Shown piece by piece: positions 8,024 through 20,988 of a stretch of 64,000 nucleotides of DNA. The DNA is taken from contig NZ_APNH01000001.1 in assembly GCF_040361275.1 (NCBI RefSeq), positions 1,151,001 through 1,215,000 of the forward strand. The letters run 5' to 3'. Origin of the DNA: Salinisphaera sp. T31B1 (GTDB taxonomy: Bacteria > Pseudomonadota > Gammaproteobacteria > Nevskiales > Salinisphaeraceae). Position numbers and translations under genes: made by a program. The notes beneath the pieces are model-generated. The model did no database searches. It was not told the DNA's origin and saw nothing but the letters and a program-made list of their open reading frames with translations. Each line of letters starts with the position of its first letter. The stretch's first letter is position 1.

Positions 8024-9550
8024 TCAGCGGGCCGGCAACGGGGAAACGGCGAACCACTGGGTGACCTCGGTCATTGCCGTCTGCGAAATATGAAGCACGG
8101 ACTGGGGATACAGGCCGACCAGCAGGGTGAGCACCAACAGGAGCAGCATCATGCTGTACTCGCGCGGGTCCAGCCCGCCGAGCGTGGCCTCTGATCGCGG
8201 CGTGCCCCAGTAGACGCGGTGCATGAGCACCAGCGAATAGATGGCGGCCAGCACGAGCCCGCCGCTGGCGGCCACGACCACCCAGGGCACGGTCTGGAAG
8301 GCGCCGAACAGGATCAGGAACTCGCCGACGAAGTTGGCGGTGCCGGGCATGCCGAGAGAGGCCATGACAAACACCAGGGCAAAGCCGGGCAGGGCGCCCA
8401 TCCGGCCGAACAGCCCGCCCATCTCGTTCATGTTGCGGGTATGGATGCGTTCGTAGATCTGGCCGGAGATGATGAACAGCCCGGCGGCAGAGAACGCATG
8501 CGCGACCATCAGCACGATCACGCCCTGTAGCGCCAGCAGCGTGCCCGAGTACACGCCGATCAGCACGAACCCCATGTGCGAGATGCTCGAACAGGCGATC
8601 AGTCTTTTGACGTCGGTCTGCGAGTAGGCCAGCAGCGCCCCGTAGTAGATACCCACCAGGCCCAGGCCCATCGCGATCGGCGCGAAGTCGGCCGAGGCTT
8701 CGGGAAACAGCGGAATCGCATAACGCAGCATGCCGTAGGCCGCGGTCTTGAGCAGAATGCCGGCCAGGTCGACCGAGCCGGCGGTGGGCGCCTGTGCGTG
8801 GGCATCGGGCAGCCAGCCGTGCAGCGGCACCACCGGCAGCTTGACCGCGAAGGCGATGAAGAACCCGAGCATCAGCACATAGGCCAGCGGCCCGGTCAGC
8901 GGCGTATCGCGCAGCACGCTGTAGTCGAAGGTGAAGGTGCCGGTCTGGCTGTAGTGGGCGAATACCAGACCGAGTATCGAGACCAGCATCAACAGACCGC
9001 TGGCCTGGGTGTAGATGAAGAACTTGATCGCCGCGGAGATGCGCGTATTGCCCTTCGATCCGCTGTGGCCCCACAGCGCAATGAGGAAATACATCGGAAC
9101 CAGCATCATCTCCCAGAAGAAGAAGAACAGGAACAGATCCACGGCCAGGAACACGCCGACCACGCCGCCGATGATCCAGAGCAGGTTCAGATGGAAGAAT
9201 CCGATCCGGTTGGTGATCTCGCGCCAGGAACAGACCACTGCCAGAACGCCCAGGAAGCCGGTCAGCGTGATCATGACCAGCGACAGACCGTCGAGCGCCA
9301 GATGGAAGGAGATACCGAAACGGTCCACCCAACCGATCCGGAACTCGCGGGTCCAGGCTGGCGTATCGCCCACCGCCCCGTTCAGCGAGTAGTCGCCGGT
9401 GGCCCAGAGCCAAAGCGTGAGCGCCACGATCGCCAGCATGGTGATCAGCGCGATCCAGCGCGGTGCCTGCGACGGCGCGTGCCGGCTCTCCAGCTGCCAG
9501 CAGAGCAGGCCGCCGATGAAGGGAATGAACAGTATCCAGCACAGGATCAT
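8024..9550 (-). CDS. nuoM: NADH-quinone oxidoreductase subunit M
   Basis: The 508-residue membrane antiporter-like subunit of complex I is related to Mrp antiporters. Visible family segments are DGLSLVMITLTGFLG, the conserved Glu in FFFFWEMMLVPMYFL, FAVKLPVVPLHGWLPDAHAQAP, and SSISHMGFVLIG. Length and order fit NuoM of gammaproteobacteria. It pumps protons in the membrane arm between NuoL and NuoN. It lies 43 bases downstream of nuoL in the same operon. Confidence 0.97.
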   Translation of the reverse strand: MILCWILFIPFIGGLLCWQLESRHAPSQAPRWIALITMLAIVALTLWLWATGDYSLNGAVGDTPAWTREFRIGWVDRFGISFHLALDGLSLVMITLTGFLGVLAVVCSWREITNRIGFFHLNLLWIIGGVVGVFLAVDLFLFFFFWEMMLVPMYFLIALWGHSGSKGNTRISAAIKFFIYTQASGLLMLVSILGLVFAHYSQTGTFTFDYSVLRDTPLTGPLAYVLMLGFFIAFAVKLPVVPLHGWLPDAHAQAPTAGSVDLAGILLKTAAYGMLRYAIPLFPEASADFAPIAMGLGLVGIYYGALLAYSQTDVKRLIACSSISHMGFVLIGVYSGTLLALQGVIVLMVAHAFSAAGLFIISGQIYERIHTRNMNEMGGLFGRMGALPGFALVFVMASLGMPGTANFVGEFLILFGAFQTVPWVVVAASGGLVLAAIYSLVLMHRVYWGTPRSEATLGGLDPREYSMMLLLLVLTLLVGLYPQSVLHISQTAMTEVTQWFAVSPLPAR

Positions 9551-9593
9551 CGGGCTTTCCTAGTCGCGGTGATGGGCGGCGGACAGTACATGA

Positions 9594-11444
9594 TCAGCCC
9601 AGCAGCAGAGCGGCGAGGAATATCGCCGCACCGGCAAACAACGACAGCGCATACCAGCGCAGCCGGCCGTTGTGCAGCGGCGACAGTACGCCGTTGAGAG
9701 CGAGTGCGGTGCCGGGCACGATATTGACCAGCGAGTTGATCCAATCACGACGATGCAGGCGGGTGGCTAGCAGATACGGTCTGACGAACACCCGGTCGTA
9801 AAGCGCATCGAAACGCCAGGCGTCGTGCCAGAACCGCCACAGGTTCGCTCCGGTCGGTGTTTCGACCAGGCGGGCCACACGCTGACGATTGCCGAGAAAC
9901 AGCGCCGCCGCCACGCCGAGGCCGACCATGGCCACCACGCTGGACAGGACTTCCAGGCCCAGCTGGAGCATGCCGTGGTCGCCGGCTTCATGTGATGGCA
10001 GCACGTCGCCCAGTGGCGGATGAATCCAGGCGCCGACAAACGTCGACAGCACGGCCAGTACGATCAGCGGCAGATGATGGGCGATGCCCGTGCCGGCGTG
10101 GGCTTCGATCTTCTGCTCCCCGTGGAAGGCGATGAAGATCATCCGGAACGTATAGACCGCAGTCAGAAACGCGCCGACCAGGCCGGCCAGCCAGAGCACA
10201 TGATGACCGTTGGCGAACGACAGCCACAGGATCTCGTCCTTGGAGTAGAAGCCGGCGGTGACCAGCGGCAGCGCGGCCAGTGCGGCGCCGCCGATCACGA
10301 AGACCCAGTAATCCAGCTTGAGCGTCTTGCGCAGACCGCCCATCTTGAAGATGTCCTGCTCGTGATGGCAGGCGATGATCACCGAGCCTGAGGCCAGGAA
10401 CAGCAGTGCCTTGAAGAAAGCGTGGATCATCAGATGGAATATCGCCGCATCCCAGGCGCCGACGCCCAGCGCGAGAAACATGTAGCCGATCTGGCTCATC
10501 GTGGAGTAGGCCAGCACGCGCTTGATATCGGTCTGGCACAGGGCGGCGAAACCGGCGATCAACAGCGTCAGTGCGCCGATCACGCCGACCAGCTGCAGCA
10601 CCATCGGCGCCAGTTCGAAGATGCCGTGCATGCGTGCGATCAGGTAGACGCCGGCGGTGACCATCGTAGCTGCATGAATCAGCGCCGAGACCGGCGTCGG
10701 GCCGGCCATGGCATCGGGCAGCCAGGTCTGCAGCGGCAGCTGCGCGGATTTGCCGACCGCCCCGCCAAGCAGCATCAGGGCGGCCACCTTCGCCATCGGA
10801 TCACCTTCGGCCCAGGCCTGGGGCGCCGCCTGTAGCAGCGCCTGGATGTCCAGCGTGCCGAACGTGGTGAACAACAGGAACAGACCGATGGCCAGGAACA
10901 CATCGCCGATACGGGTGATGATGAAGGCCTTGAAGGCCGCCCAGGCATTGGCTTCGTCACGGTAGTAGTAGCCGATCAGCAGATAGCTGCACAGACCCAC
11001 GCCTTCCCAGCCGAGAAACAGCAGCAGCAGGTTGTCGCCGAGCACCAGCAGGAGCATGGCGACCACGAACAGGTTCATGTAGGCGAAAAAGCGCCCCATC
11101 CCGGGTTCGCCGTCCAGGTCGTGGCTCATGTACCAGCCGGCAAACAGGTGGATGAGAAAACCCACCCCCGTGATCACGCCCAGCATGGTCACCGACAGAC
11201 CGTCCAGATACAGCCCGAAAGTGGGCGTGAAATCGCCCACGGCCACCCAGGTCCACAGCGTCTGTCCGACACTGGGCTCTCCGCTGGCCAGAAATCGCCA
11301 GCACACCAGCAGTACGGTCAGGGCCGACAGACCCACCGAGGATGCGCCGATGGTCTTGGCCATCGAATCGGGCATACGCGGAAAGAATGACAGCACCAGG
11401 CTGCCGGCCAAAGGAAAGGCGATGATCAGAAACAGCAGGTTCAT
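9594..11444 (-). CDS. nuoL: NADH-quinone oxidoreductase subunit L
   Basis: The 616-residue subunit at the distal end of the complex I membrane arm carries about 14 antiporter helices plus the C-terminal amphipathic lateral helix and anchor. Characteristic segments are [52 protein letters not shown] and [15 protein letters not shown] place the start at [10 protein letters not shown], where the ATG overlaps the nuoK stop by four bases; longer in-frame starts would run through nuoK. The C-terminal half contains [16 protein letters not shown] before the lateral helix. Confidence 0.97.
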   Translation of the reverse strand: MNLLFLIIAFPLAGSLVLSFFPRMPDSMAKTIGASSVGLSALTVLLVCWRFLASGEPSVGQTLWTWVAVGDFTPTFGLYLDGLSVTMLGVITGVGFLIHLFAGWYMSHDLDGEPGMGRFFAYMNLFVVAMLLLVLGDNLLLLFLGWEGVGLCSYLLIGYYYRDEANAWAAFKAFIITRIGDVFLAIGLFLLFTTFGTLDIQALLQAAPQAWAEGDPMAKVAALMLLGGAVGKSAQLPLQTWLPDAMAGPTPVSALIHAATMVTAGVYLIARMHGIFELAPMVLQLVGVIGALTLLIAGFAALCQTDIKRVLAYSTMSQIGYMFLALGVGAWDAAIFHLMIHAFFKALLFLASGSVIIACHHEQDIFKMGGLRKTLKLDYWVFVIGGAALAALPLVTAGFYSKDEILWLSFANGHHVLWLAGLVGAFLTAVYTFRMIFIAFHGEQKIEAHAGTGIAHHLPLIVLAVLSTFVGAWIHPPLGDVLPSHEAGDHGMLQLGLEVLSSVVAMVGLGVAAALFLGNRQRVARLVETPTGANLWRFWHDAWRFDALYDRVFVRPYLLATRLHRRDWINSLVNIVPGTALALNGVLSPLHNGRLRWYALSLFAGAAIFLAALLLG

Positions 11445-11749
11445 CCGTGCATCTCGCTTGCGGCGTCGATGTCGATGGTCTTGAAGCGCTTGTAGAGCTG
11501 GAGCAACAGGCCCAGCCCGATGCTCGCCTCGGCTGCGGCCAGGGTGATCACCAGGATGAACATCACCTGGCCATCGGGCTGCTGCCAGTGGGCACCGGCG
11601 ACGATGAAGGCCAGGCCTGCCGAATTGAGCATGATTTCCAGGCACATGAGAATGAACAGCGTATTGCGCCGTGTCACGAGCCCCGCAAGGCCGAGTACGA
11701 ACAGAACGGCAGCCAGGGCCATGCCGTGCTCGATCGGAAGACCGGTCAT
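11441..11749 (-). CDS. nuoK: NADH-quinone oxidoreductase subunit K
   Basis: The 102-residue, three-helix subunit is homologous to MrpC. The two buried glutamates needed for proton transfer are visible at about E38 (in [10 protein letters not shown]) and E74 (in [10 protein letters not shown]). The gene overlaps nuoJ upstream and nuoL downstream by four bases each, which suggests translational coupling of the three membrane subunits. Confidence 0.97.
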   Translation of the reverse strand: MTGLPIEHGMALAAVLFVLGLAGLVTRRNTLFILMCLEIMLNSAGLAFIVAGAHWQQPDGQVMFILVITLAAAEASIGLGLLLQLYKRFKTIDIDAASEMHG

Positions 11750-12300
11750 CGTTTGCTCCTCATCGACTGGGTCGTGGTCCGGCGGTCGGCGATGGCCTCG
11801 GCCACGTCACGATCGTCACGGCCCAGGTGGGCGGCGACCACGAGTGCGGCCAGCAGCACGAACGCGGCCAGTTCCACGACCAGCACATACGGCCCGAACA
11901 TGGCCATGCCCACTTTCTGGGCCATCAGCGGCGTGCCTTGAATGGCGCCGATATCGCTACCGTCGGCCAGTGCAATGGCCATGACGATCAGCAGCACGAC
12001 GCCGAGCACGCCCGGGCCGACCCAGACCGAGGGCGCCAGCCAGCGTTTTTCGCGTTCGATGGTCTCCTGGTTGAGGTTGAGCATCATGATCACGAACACG
12101 AACAGCACCATGATCGCGCCCGCGTAGACGATGACTTCGAGCGTGGCCGCGAACGGCGCGCCCAGCGCATAGAACACCACGGCCACCGATAACAGCGACA
12201 CGATCAGATACAACAGGGCATGCACCGGATGCGAGCAGGTGATCACGCGCAGTGTGGCCACGACGGCAACGAAGGCGGCGATATAGAACGCGATGAACAT
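11746..12300 (-). CDS. nuoJ: NADH-quinone oxidoreductase subunit J
   Basis: The 184-residue subunit has five predicted membrane helices. The conserved third-helix region [17 protein letters not shown], which contains the pi-bulge that links quinone chemistry to proton pumping, is intact. The C-terminus is polar and cytosolic or periplasmic. It starts 13 bases after nuoI ends and overlaps nuoK by four bases. Confidence 0.97.
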   Translation of the reverse strand: MFIAFYIAAFVAVVATLRVITCSHPVHALLYLIVSLLSVAVVFYALGAPFAATLEVIVYAGAIMVLFVFVIMMLNLNQETIEREKRWLAPSVWVGPGVLGVVLLIVMAIALADGSDIGAIQGTPLMAQKVGMAMFGPYVLVVELAAFVLLAALVVAAHLGRDDRDVAEAIADRRTTTQSMRSKR

Positions 12301-12313
12301 GGGCCGGCCTTGA

Positions 12314-12829
12314 TCAGGGGAGAAGGGTTTTCACGTCGATGGGCTCGGCCTCGTTGATGGCCTCGCCCTTGTCCTTGCCACCCACGGCCATGCCGGCCAC
12401 GCGGTAGAAGTTGTAGCCCGGGCGCTTGCCCACGCCCGAGATGGTCAGATCCGATTTCTCGTAGACCATCTGCTGGCGATCGAACTCGCCCATCTCGAAG
12501 TCCGGGGTGAGCTGGATCGCATAGGTCGGGCAGGCCTCTTCACAGAAACCGCAGTAGATACAGCGCGAGAAATTGATCCGGAACGTCTCCGGATACCAGC
12601 GCCCGGTTTCGTCCTCGGTCTTGACCACGCTGATGCAGTCCACCGGGCAGGCTACGCTGCACAGATTGCAGGCCACGCAGCGCTCGGCGCCGTCGGGATC
12701 GCGGGTCAGTACGATACGGCCGCGATAGCGCGGCGGCAGATAAGGCTGCTCCTCCGGATACAGCACCGTCTCGCGTTTGCGAAAGGTGTGCATGAAGGTC
12801 ATGCCCAGGGTGCGCAGAACACTCAGCAT
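12314..12829 (-). CDS. nuoI: NADH-quinone oxidoreductase subunit I (2x 4Fe-4S)
   Basis: The 171-residue ferredoxin-like subunit of the connecting module relays electrons through clusters N6a and N6b to NuoB. Two complete CxxCxxCxxxCP motifs are present: C51-C54-C57-C61 and C90-C93-C96-C100. The short N-terminal amphipathic helix that sits on the membrane arm is present. I start at [10 protein letters not shown]; a longer frame would read 86 unrelated residues back through the nuoH end. Confidence 0.97.
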   Translation of the reverse strand: MLSVLRTLGMTFMHTFRKRETVLYPEEQPYLPPRYRGRIVLTRDPDGAERCVACNLCSVACPVDCISVVKTEDETGRWYPETFRINFSRCIYCGFCEEACPTYAIQLTPDFEMGEFDRQQMVYEKSDLTISGVGKRPGYNFYRVAGMAVGGKDKGEAINEAEPIDVKTLLP

Positions 12830-12878
12830 AAGCGACTCGTGTAATGCCGGTTGATAAGGGTCGGTCGGCGGGTCATCG

Positions 12879-13862
12879 TCAGTTCGCCATGGCCACGACC
12901 ACCGCGCCGGTGATCGCCACGTTAACCAACGCGATCGGCAGCAGGATCTTCCAGCCGAACGCCATGAGCTGGTCGTATCGGGGTCGAACGGTCCCCGCAC
13001 GCAGCAGTACGAAGAAACAGATGAAAAAACCGGCCTTGAGAGCGAACCAGACGAAGCCCGGCAGCACTGGACCCAGCCAGCCGCCAAAGAACAGTACGGT
13101 CACCAGACAGGAGATGAGCACGATGCCCAGATACTCGCCCACGAAGAACATGCCGAACTTCATGCCCGAATATTCGGTGTGATATCCGGCGGTGAGTTCC
13201 TGTTCGGCTTCGGGCAGATCGAACGGGGCACGATGGATTTCGGCGCAACCGGCGATGAAGAAGATCACGAACGCCGGAAACTGCGGGATGACGTTCCACA
13301 TGCCGGCCTGCGATTCGACGATCGCACGCAGATCGAAGCTGCCGGCCAGCAGCACCACGCCGAGCAGGCTCAGGCCCATGAACACCTCGTAGGAGATCAT
13401 CTGGGCCGCCGTACGCATCGCCCCGAGCAGAGCGTACTTGTTGTCCGAGGACCAGCCCGCCAGGATCACCGAGTAGACGCCCAGCGAGCTCATGGCAAGC
13501 ACGAACAGGATGCCGATGTTCAGATCGACCACGCCCAGCGTGGCGGTGAAGGGCACCACCGCGAATGCCATCAGCGTGGTGAACATGATGATCCCGGGGG
13601 CGATCACGAACACGGCCTTGTCGGCAAACGGCGGGATCCAGTCTTCCTTGAAGAAGATCTTGATCATGTCCGCGACCACCTGCAGCAGCCCGAACGGGCC
13701 CACCCGGTTCGGCCCGTAGCGGTCCTGCCAGACACCCAGCAACCGTCGTTCGACCCAGATCAGCATGGCTGCGGCAATCACCACCGCCAGCAGAATGGCG
13801 ATCGTCTCGAACGCGGTGAAGAATATGTCCAGCAACTGGGATTCGCTCAGCCCGAAGATCAT
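12879..13862 (-). CDS. nuoH: NADH-quinone oxidoreductase subunit H
   Basis: The 327-residue, eight-helix membrane subunit forms the quinone-chamber floor. Diagnostic segments are [21 protein letters not shown], the acidic loop [11 protein letters not shown]-like stretch (here [22 protein letters not shown]), and the final helix. It couples quinone reduction to the pumping arm. The start overlaps the nuoG stop by four bases. Confidence 0.97.
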   Translation of the reverse strand: MIFGLSESQLLDIFFTAFETIAILLAVVIAAAMLIWVERRLLGVWQDRYGPNRVGPFGLLQVVADMIKIFFKEDWIPPFADKAVFVIAPGIIMFTTLMAFAVVPFTATLGVVDLNIGILFVLAMSSLGVYSVILAGWSSDNKYALLGAMRTAAQMISYEVFMGLSLLGVVLLAGSFDLRAIVESQAGMWNVIPQFPAFVIFFIAGCAEIHRAPFDLPEAEQELTAGYHTEYSGMKFGMFFVGEYLGIVLISCLVTVLFFGGWLGPVLPGFVWFALKAGFFICFFVLLRAGTVRPRYDQLMAFGWKILLPIALVNVAITGAVVVAMAN

Positions 13863-16546
13863 GGGGTGACCACCGACGGCAGGCGTACGCCCGTCAGCCC
13901 GTGTGCGCCGACCGGAACGCCGATAGTGCGGTCGGGCAGGCTCGGGTCGATGGTTACCGGCAGGGCATGCACCTCGTTGCCGATGGTCAATCGAAGGGTA
14001 TCGGCCGCCGAGATACCCAGCTCGCGCGCACCGGCTTCGTTGAGGGTGAACCAGGCCCCGCGCGGCATGCGTTCGATGATGGCCGGCGCGCGGGCCGACT
14101 GCGATTCGCTACCGAAGATGTGATAGCGCGGAATCGCCTGCCAGCCGTCGACGGGTTTTATATCTGCATCGGCATAGGGCGGGATCCGGCCGCCGTCGGA
14201 TAACAGGCGGACACCCGGGTCGCCGCCCTTGAGATGGCCGCCGATCTCGTCCTGGAAGCGCGTGATCGCCGCTTGGTTGGAGTCCCACCCCGGCGACCAG
14301 GCATAGCTCATCAACGACGGCGGCGTGGCCGTGCCCTGGTAGCCTTCCATGGAATAGGCCAGGGGCGAGTCGGCGTCCACTTCGGGCCGCTTTTCGCGCA
14401 CGTCCACGTTGGCATAGAGGGCGGTGCGCCCGGAAAAGCGATGCGGGCTGCGCGGAAAGCGCATGCCGAACTTGCGGAAGCTCTGGCTGGGCGCGGCGTC
14501 GCGGATACCGGCGAACACGGGCAGATCCACTTCGATCGCAGCAATCACATCGTCCATGCCCTGCCAGCCAAGCGCGGTGTCGCCCCCGCGGGCGATATCC
14601 ACACACCAGCGCCAGCCCTCCTGCAACGGTGCATCGGGGATGAACACCTGGAAGAAGCGCTGGGCGCGGCCTTCGTTGTTGACGAGCGTGCCGTCGGCTT
14701 CGGCGAAGCTGCCTGCCGGCAGCACGTAGTCGGCCTTGGCGATGGTGGCGGTCAGACTGTGATCCAGCACGATCAGCCGACGCAGGCGCTTGAGCGCGGC
14801 GTCGACGCGGACCTTGGGTGCGCGCTCGTACAGGTCGTTCTGCATGACCACCAGGGTATCCGCCCGGCCGGCTTCGATGGCGCTCAAGGCATCGTCGACA
14901 TCGGCCTCGCCCATCATCGCCATGCCCAGGCTGTTGGCCTCGGTCAGGGTGACGAACAGGTTGGCGTCCTCGTGTACCGACTCGAGTGCCCGCATCACGT
15001 TGCCGGCTGCGGTCAGTACCGCTTCGCTACCGAGGCTGGTGCCAGCCACGATCAGCGGCTTGCGAGCACTCTTGAGCACTGCGGCGATGGTCTCGGCCTG
15101 CGCACGGGTTTCGTCGGTGAGATTCTCCGGCGCCGGTGCGCTCGGGTCGAGCACGTGGGCCACCGCAAAGCCGAGCCGGGCGATCATCGCCGGGCGGGCA
15201 TGGAACAGCTCCGTGGCGACATCGTCGAGACGAGTGGCCGCCGGCACCGCCATGATCAGCGGGCTGTAGAAATGCTGGCCTTCGTCGCGCACCGCACGCG
15301 AGTGCCATTTCGGAATCTTGGCGGCCTTGGCCAGCTCGTAGTGCCGATTGCGCACCGACTGGCGCAATGACAGGGCCAGGCGTGGTGCAGTCTGGGTGAC
15401 GTCTTCACCGAGAATGAAGATGGCGTCGCAGTCCTCGACCTCGCGCAGCGTCGGCAGCCGGCTGGCATGCGCGCCGAGCAGCGTGTGCGCGGCCAGGCTG
15501 GCATGGCTATCAGGCCCGCTCATGCCGTTGTAGAAACGGCTTGCGCCAACCAGTTGTCGCAAGGCGAAGTTGTCTTCCAGCGAGGCACGCGGCGAGCCGA
15601 TGCCAATGGTAGTGGACGCGCTGGCGAGATCGGTACGGATATCGTCGAGGATGACATCCATCTCTTGTGGCTCGAGCACGCCGGTGGCGGTACGCGCCAG
15701 CGGCTGACGCGGGCGGTCGTCGCGGTTGACGAAGCCGGCGCCGAAACGGCCGCGATCGCACAGGAAATAGTGGTTGATCTCGCCGTGATACCGGTTCTGG
15801 ATACGCTTGAGCAGTCCCTGGCGGGAACCGGGGCTGGTGTTACAGCCCAGCGAGCAATGGGTACAGATGCCGGGCGCGTTCTGCATGTCCCATTTGCGGT
15901 TGTAGTGTGCGCCCAGCGTCTTGTCGGTGAACACGCCGGTCGGACAGACCTCGACCAGATTGCCAGAGAACTCGCTGTTGAAGGCGCCGTCAGCTTCGCG
16001 GCCGAAATAGACGTTGGAGTGCGAACCGAGCACGCGCAGATCGTCGCCGTCGGCATAGTCGCGGTAGTAGCGCACGCAGCGATAGCAGGCGATGCAGCGG
16101 TTCATCTCGTGGTTGATGAACGGCCCGAGATCCTGATTTCTGTGCGTGCGCTTGGGCCCGCGATAACGTCGACGCGTGTGGCCGGTCATCAGGGTCATGT
16201 CCTGGAGGTGGCACTCGCCGCCTTCCTCACAGACCGGACAGTCGTGCGGGTGGTTGATCATCAGCCATTCGATGACCTGGGCCCGGAAATCGCTGGCCTC
16301 GGTATCGCTGATCGAAAACCGTGAGCCGTCGGCGGCCGGGGTCATGCAGGCCATCACGATCTGACCCTGGGTATCGTCTTCGTCCTTGTACTGCTTGACC
16401 GCGCATTGGCGACAGGCGCCGACACTGTGCAGCTCCGGATGCCAGCAGAAATACGGCAGGTCGTAGCCCTTGGAGAGCGCGACACGCAGCAGATTGTCGG
16501 TGTCGTCGACATCGTACTGCTTGCCATCGATCGTGATCGTTGCCAT
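13859..16546 (-). CDS. nuoG: NADH-quinone oxidoreductase subunit G
   Basis: At 895 residues this is the largest hydrophilic subunit and matches the long gammaproteobacterial form. The N-terminal 2Fe-2S domain has C34, C45, C48 and C67. The His-Cys3 cluster motif [16 protein letters not shown] follows, then CIACYRC for a 4Fe-4S cluster, then CTHCSLGCN, the ligand set of the off-path N7 cluster. The rest is a molybdopterin-oxidoreductase-like fold that has lost its cofactor in this family, ending in a C-terminal molydopterin-dinucleotide-binding-like domain. It carries electrons from NuoE/NuoF towards NuoI. Confidence 0.96.
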   Translation of the reverse strand: MATITIDGKQYDVDDTDNLLRVALSKGYDLPYFCWHPELHSVGACRQCAVKQYKDEDDTQGQIVMACMTPAADGSRFSISDTEASDFRAQVIEWLMINHPHDCPVCEEGGECHLQDMTLMTGHTRRRYRGPKRTHRNQDLGPFINHEMNRCIACYRCVRYYRDYADGDDLRVLGSHSNVYFGREADGAFNSEFSGNLVEVCPTGVFTDKTLGAHYNRKWDMQNAPGICTHCSLGCNTSPGSRQGLLKRIQNRYHGEINHYFLCDRGRFGAGFVNRDDRPRQPLARTATGVLEPQEMDVILDDIRTDLASASTTIGIGSPRASLEDNFALRQLVGASRFYNGMSGPDSHASLAAHTLLGAHASRLPTLREVEDCDAIFILGEDVTQTAPRLALSLRQSVRNRHYELAKAAKIPKWHSRAVRDEGQHFYSPLIMAVPAATRLDDVATELFHARPAMIARLGFAVAHVLDPSAPAPENLTDETRAQAETIAAVLKSARKPLIVAGTSLGSEAVLTAAGNVMRALESVHEDANLFVTLTEANSLGMAMMGEADVDDALSAIEAGRADTLVVMQNDLYERAPKVRVDAALKRLRRLIVLDHSLTATIAKADYVLPAGSFAEADGTLVNNEGRAQRFFQVFIPDAPLQEGWRWCVDIARGGDTALGWQGMDDVIAAIEVDLPVFAGIRDAAPSQSFRKFGMRFPRSPHRFSGRTALYANVDVREKRPEVDADSPLAYSMEGYQGTATPPSLMSYAWSPGWDSNQAAITRFQDEIGGHLKGGDPGVRLLSDGGRIPPYADADIKPVDGWQAIPRYHIFGSESQSARAPAIIERMPRGAWFTLNEAGARELGISAADTLRLTIGNEVHALPVTIDPSLPDRTIGVPVGAHGLTGVRLPSVVTP

Positions 16547-16562
16547 CGGGAAAACCGTGGAG

Positions 16563-17879
<1,317 letters not shown>

Positions 17880-17887
17880 GACTCGTC

Positions 17888-18355
17888 CTACGGATATTCC
17901 GCGAGAATGGCGTCGACCTTCTCCGGCGTCAGCCGGCCGTGATAATCGGTGTTGATACGCATCGCCGGGCCGTTGTCGCAGTTGCCGAGACACACGATCG
18001 GCAGCAGTGTGAAACGGTTATCGGCCGTGGTCTGGCCAAACTCCACGCCAAGAATCTTCTTGAGATACGCCGAGATCTCCTCGTAGCCGGTCAGATAGCA
18101 GGAAATCGAGTCGCAGATCATGATCACATGACGTCCGACGGGCTGGCGGAAGATCAGGTTATAGAAGGTCGCGACCGCCTCCATCTGGGTCGGGGTTACC
18201 CCGACCACGGCGGCTGCGGCCTCCAGGGCCTCGTCGGATACCCAGCCGCGATGCTCCTGGACGATCTTGAGCGCTTCGATGGTGGCCGCGCCCGGATCCT
18301 CGTAGAGAGTCATCTCGTGACGGATGGCCGCGATTTCGGTCTCTGAAAGTTTCAT
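17888..18355 (-). CDS. nuoE: NADH-quinone oxidoreductase subunit E (2Fe-2S)
   Basis: The 155-residue thioredoxin-fold subunit carries the off-pathway N1a 2Fe-2S cluster. The four ligands are visible as C81 and C86 (ICDSISC) and C122 and C126 (CLGNC). Length and motif spacing are those of NuoE. It is separated from nuoCD by 142 bases, the only large gap inside the operon; I see no gene in that gap. Confidence 0.97.
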   Translation of the reverse strand: MKLSETEIAAIRHEMTLYEDPGAATIEALKIVQEHRGWVSDEALEAAAAVVGVTPTQMEAVATFYNLIFRQPVGRHVIMICDSISCYLTGYEEISAYLKKILGVEFGQTTADNRFTLLPIVCLGNCDNGPAMRINTDYHGRLTPEKVDAILAEYP

Positions 18356-18497
18356 GTCGAGGCCCTCGAATCGCCGCTGCGCTCGGTAGCGGGCACGCCG
18401 GCGGTGCTCGAATGTCTCATTCTTGAATACATACGCTGCGATAGCTGCCCACCGCCGGCACGCACGCTGTCTTGGCCCGCTGTGTTATTCAAAAGCG

Positions 18498-20246
18498 TCA
18501 TCGGTCCACGTCCGCCATGACGAAGTCGATCGAGCCGATGATCGCGACCAGATCGGCCACCAGCCCGCCCTGCGAGATCAATGGGATCTGCTGCAGGTGA
18601 GCGAAACTCGGCGTACGGATACGGGTGCGATAGCTCATCGCGTTCTTGTCGGATATCGAGTAATAGCTGTTGAGTCCCTTGGTGCCCTCGACCATGGTCG
18701 CCGACTCCATGGGCGGAATGACCGGGCCCCAGCTGACGGTCAGAAAATGCGCGATCAGGGTTTCGATATCCTGCATCGTGCGTTCCTTGACCGGCGGCGT
18801 GGTCATCGGGTGGTCGGCCTTGTAGTCGCCGGCCGGCATGTTCTTCAGACATTGCTCGATGATGCGGCAGCTCTGGAACATCTCTTCGATACGTACATCC
18901 AGCCGGTCCTGGCAGTCGCCATTGGTGCCGGTGGGTATCTCGAAGTCGAAGTTCTCGTAGCCCGAATAGGGACGGGCCTTACGCAGATCGAAGTCCACGC
19001 CGGTCGCACGCAATCCGGCACCGGTGATGCCCCAGTCGATCGCCTCGTCCTGAGAGTAGGCGCCGATATGCTTGGAGCGCTCGACCAGGACCTTGTTGCG
19101 CGCCATGGCCTTCTTGTATTCGGCCAGTCGCGGCGGGAACCAGTCGACGAACTCCTTGACCTTGCGGTCCCAGCCGCGGGGCAGGTCCATCGTCAGCCCG
19201 CCGATACGGAAATAGGCCGGATGCATGCGAAAACCGCAGATCGCCTCGATCACGTCGTAGGCCTTCTGGCGGTCGGAGAACATCCAGAAGATCGGGCTCA
19301 TGGCACCGATGTCCTGCACGTAGGTGCCAAAGAACATCAGATGGCTGGTAATACGGAAGAACTCGCACAGCATCACGCGGGTGACCTTCACGCGTTCGGG
19401 CACCTCGATGCCCAGCACGCGCTCTAGGTTCATCACGTACGGCAGTTCGTTCATCACCCCGCCGAGATAATCCACCCGGTCGGTGTAGGGGATATAGGTG
19501 TGCCAGGTCTGGCGCTCGGCCATCTTCTCGGCGCCGCGATGGTGGTAGCCGATATCCGGCACTGCGCCCATGATCTCCTCGCCGTCGAGCTGAAGCACGA
19601 TACGGAACACGCCGTGTACCGAAGGGTGGTTCGGACCCATGTTGAGGAACATGAATTCGGCATCTTCGGATTCGCGCTTCATGCCCCAGTCTTCGGGCTT
19701 GAACTGTAGCGCATCCTCCTCGATGTCCTGGCGCTTGGGGTCCAGATGAAGGGGCTCGAACTCGGTCGCCCGGGCGGCGTGGTCCTTGCGCAGCGGATGG
19801 CCTTTCCAGGTCGGCGGCATGAGGATGCGCCGCAGATTGGGATGGCCATCGAATACGATGCCGAACATGTCCCACGTTTCGCGCTCGTACCAATTGGCGT
19901 TGGGCCAGATGCCGGTGACCGTGGGCACGCTCAGATCGTCGTCGAAAAGGGCGACCTTGAGCCGGAACTCGGCGACCGGGAACAGACTCAGCAGATGATA
20001 GACAACGGTGAAGTCGGCGGCCGGCTGGTCGAATCGGTGCTCACGCGCACGTTCGTCGATTGCAGTGATATCGAAGAGCATGCGGTAACGCGGGGTGGCG
20101 TCGGTCTTGAGAAACGACAGCACATCGCGAATCAGTCCGCGTTCGACCCAGAACGTGGGCATCCCGTCGGCGGTGATCTGCTGATGGAAGGCCGATTCGC
20201 CGAACCGCTCGGCCAGCTGATGTCCGATGGTCACGGTATCAAGCAT
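18498..20246 (-). CDS. nuoC: NADH-quinone oxidoreductase fused subunits C and D
   Basis: The 582-residue fusion has NuoC (30 kDa subunit, about residues 1-180, with [12 protein letters not shown] and HPLRKD) joined to NuoD (49 kDa subunit, about 185-582). NuoD contains [14 protein letters not shown], the quinone-site His region, and the family C-terminus [12 protein letters not shown]. NuoC-NuoD forms the quinone-binding pocket next to NuoB. The fusion is the arrangement of E. coli and Pseudomonas and supports a gammaproteobacterial host. It follows nuoB by 52 bases. Confidence 0.97.
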   Translation of the reverse strand: MLDTVTIGHQLAERFGESAFHQQITADGMPTFWVERGLIRDVLSFLKTDATPRYRMLFDITAIDERAREHRFDQPAADFTVVYHLLSLFPVAEFRLKVALFDDDLSVPTVTGIWPNANWYERETWDMFGIVFDGHPNLRRILMPPTWKGHPLRKDHAARATEFEPLHLDPKRQDIEEDALQFKPEDWGMKRESEDAEFMFLNMGPNHPSVHGVFRIVLQLDGEEIMGAVPDIGYHHRGAEKMAERQTWHTYIPYTDRVDYLGGVMNELPYVMNLERVLGIEVPERVKVTRVMLCEFFRITSHLMFFGTYVQDIGAMSPIFWMFSDRQKAYDVIEAICGFRMHPAYFRIGGLTMDLPRGWDRKVKEFVDWFPPRLAEYKKAMARNKVLVERSKHIGAYSQDEAIDWGITGAGLRATGVDFDLRKARPYSGYENFDFEIPTGTNGDCQDRLDVRIEEMFQSCRIIEQCLKNMPAGDYKADHPMTTPPVKERTMQDIETLIAHFLTVSWGPVIPPMESATMVEGTKGLNSYYSISDKNAMSYRTRIRTPSFAHLQQIPLISQGGLVADLVAIIGSIDFVMADVDR

Positions 20247-20298
20247 GGTAGCGTCCGGCGTTGTCGGTCACGGCGGTTATCGAGCGCATCATCACGGG

Positions 20299-20946
20299 TC
20301 AGACCTCGTCCGGCGTGCGCAGGGTCGTCTGCGACAGACGATCCTCGCGCTTGCGGTCGCGCTGCGAGAGTTTCGGTGCCTGGGTGACACCCTGAGGACC
20401 GATCATCCAGGACAGGGGCCGCTTCTCGGAGCCGATCGATTCCTGCAGCAGCAACAGCCCCTGCAGAAACGCCTCAGGCCGGGGCGGGCAGCCCGAGACG
20501 TACACATCCACGGGTAGGAACTTGTCCACACCCTGAACGACCGAGTAGATGTCGTACATGCCGCCAGAGTTGGCGCAGCTTCCCATGGAAATGACCCAGC
20601 GCGGTTCCATCATCTGTTCGTACAGACGCTGGATCACCGGAGCCATCTTCAGAAAACAGGTGCCGGCGACGACCATTACATCGGATTGACGCGGAGTCGC
20701 GCGGATGACTTCCGAACCGAAACGCGCCATGTCGTGTGGCGCGGTCAGCGCGGTGGCCATCTCCACGTAGCAGCACGACAGGCCGAAGTTGAACGGCCAC
20801 ATCGAATGCTTGCGGCCCCAGGCGATCATGTCGTCGAGCTTGGCGGTGACGACGTTGCGCGCCAGCGCGTCCTCGAGCGTACCGTTATCCGCCCCGGCCG
20901 AGCCGGGCTTGGGATTCTTGTCCGTGCTGGTAAGAGACCAGGCCAT
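20299..20946 (-). CDS. nuoB: NADH-quinone oxidoreductase subunit B (cluster N2)
   Basis: The 215-residue subunit holds the terminal 4Fe-4S cluster N2 that reduces quinone. The ligands are visible: adjacent C58-C59 (GLSCCYVEM), C124 (MGSCANSGG) and C153 (SGCPPRPEA). A polar N-terminal extension of about 20 residues and a charged C-terminal tail ([12 protein letters not shown]) flank the core. It sits 42 bases after nuoA in the operon. Confidence 0.97.
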   Translation of the reverse strand: MAWSLTSTDKNPKPGSAGADNGTLEDALARNVVTAKLDDMIAWGRKHSMWPFNFGLSCCYVEMATALTAPHDMARFGSEVIRATPRQSDVMVVAGTCFLKMAPVIQRLYEQMMEPRWVISMGSCANSGGMYDIYSVVQGVDKFLPVDVYVSGCPPRPEAFLQGLLLLQESIGSEKRPLSWMIGPQGVTQAPKLSQRDRKREDRLSQTTLRTPDEV

Positions 20947-20988
20947 CTGTCGCCACCCTGATGGGTCGTCGGATGAAAACGCCGCGCG

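Noticed and set aside
7995-9542. A 515-codon frame overlapping nuoM on the same strand
   Set aside because: It is an out-of-frame reading of nuoM, with Arg/Ala/Gly-rich composition and no domain.
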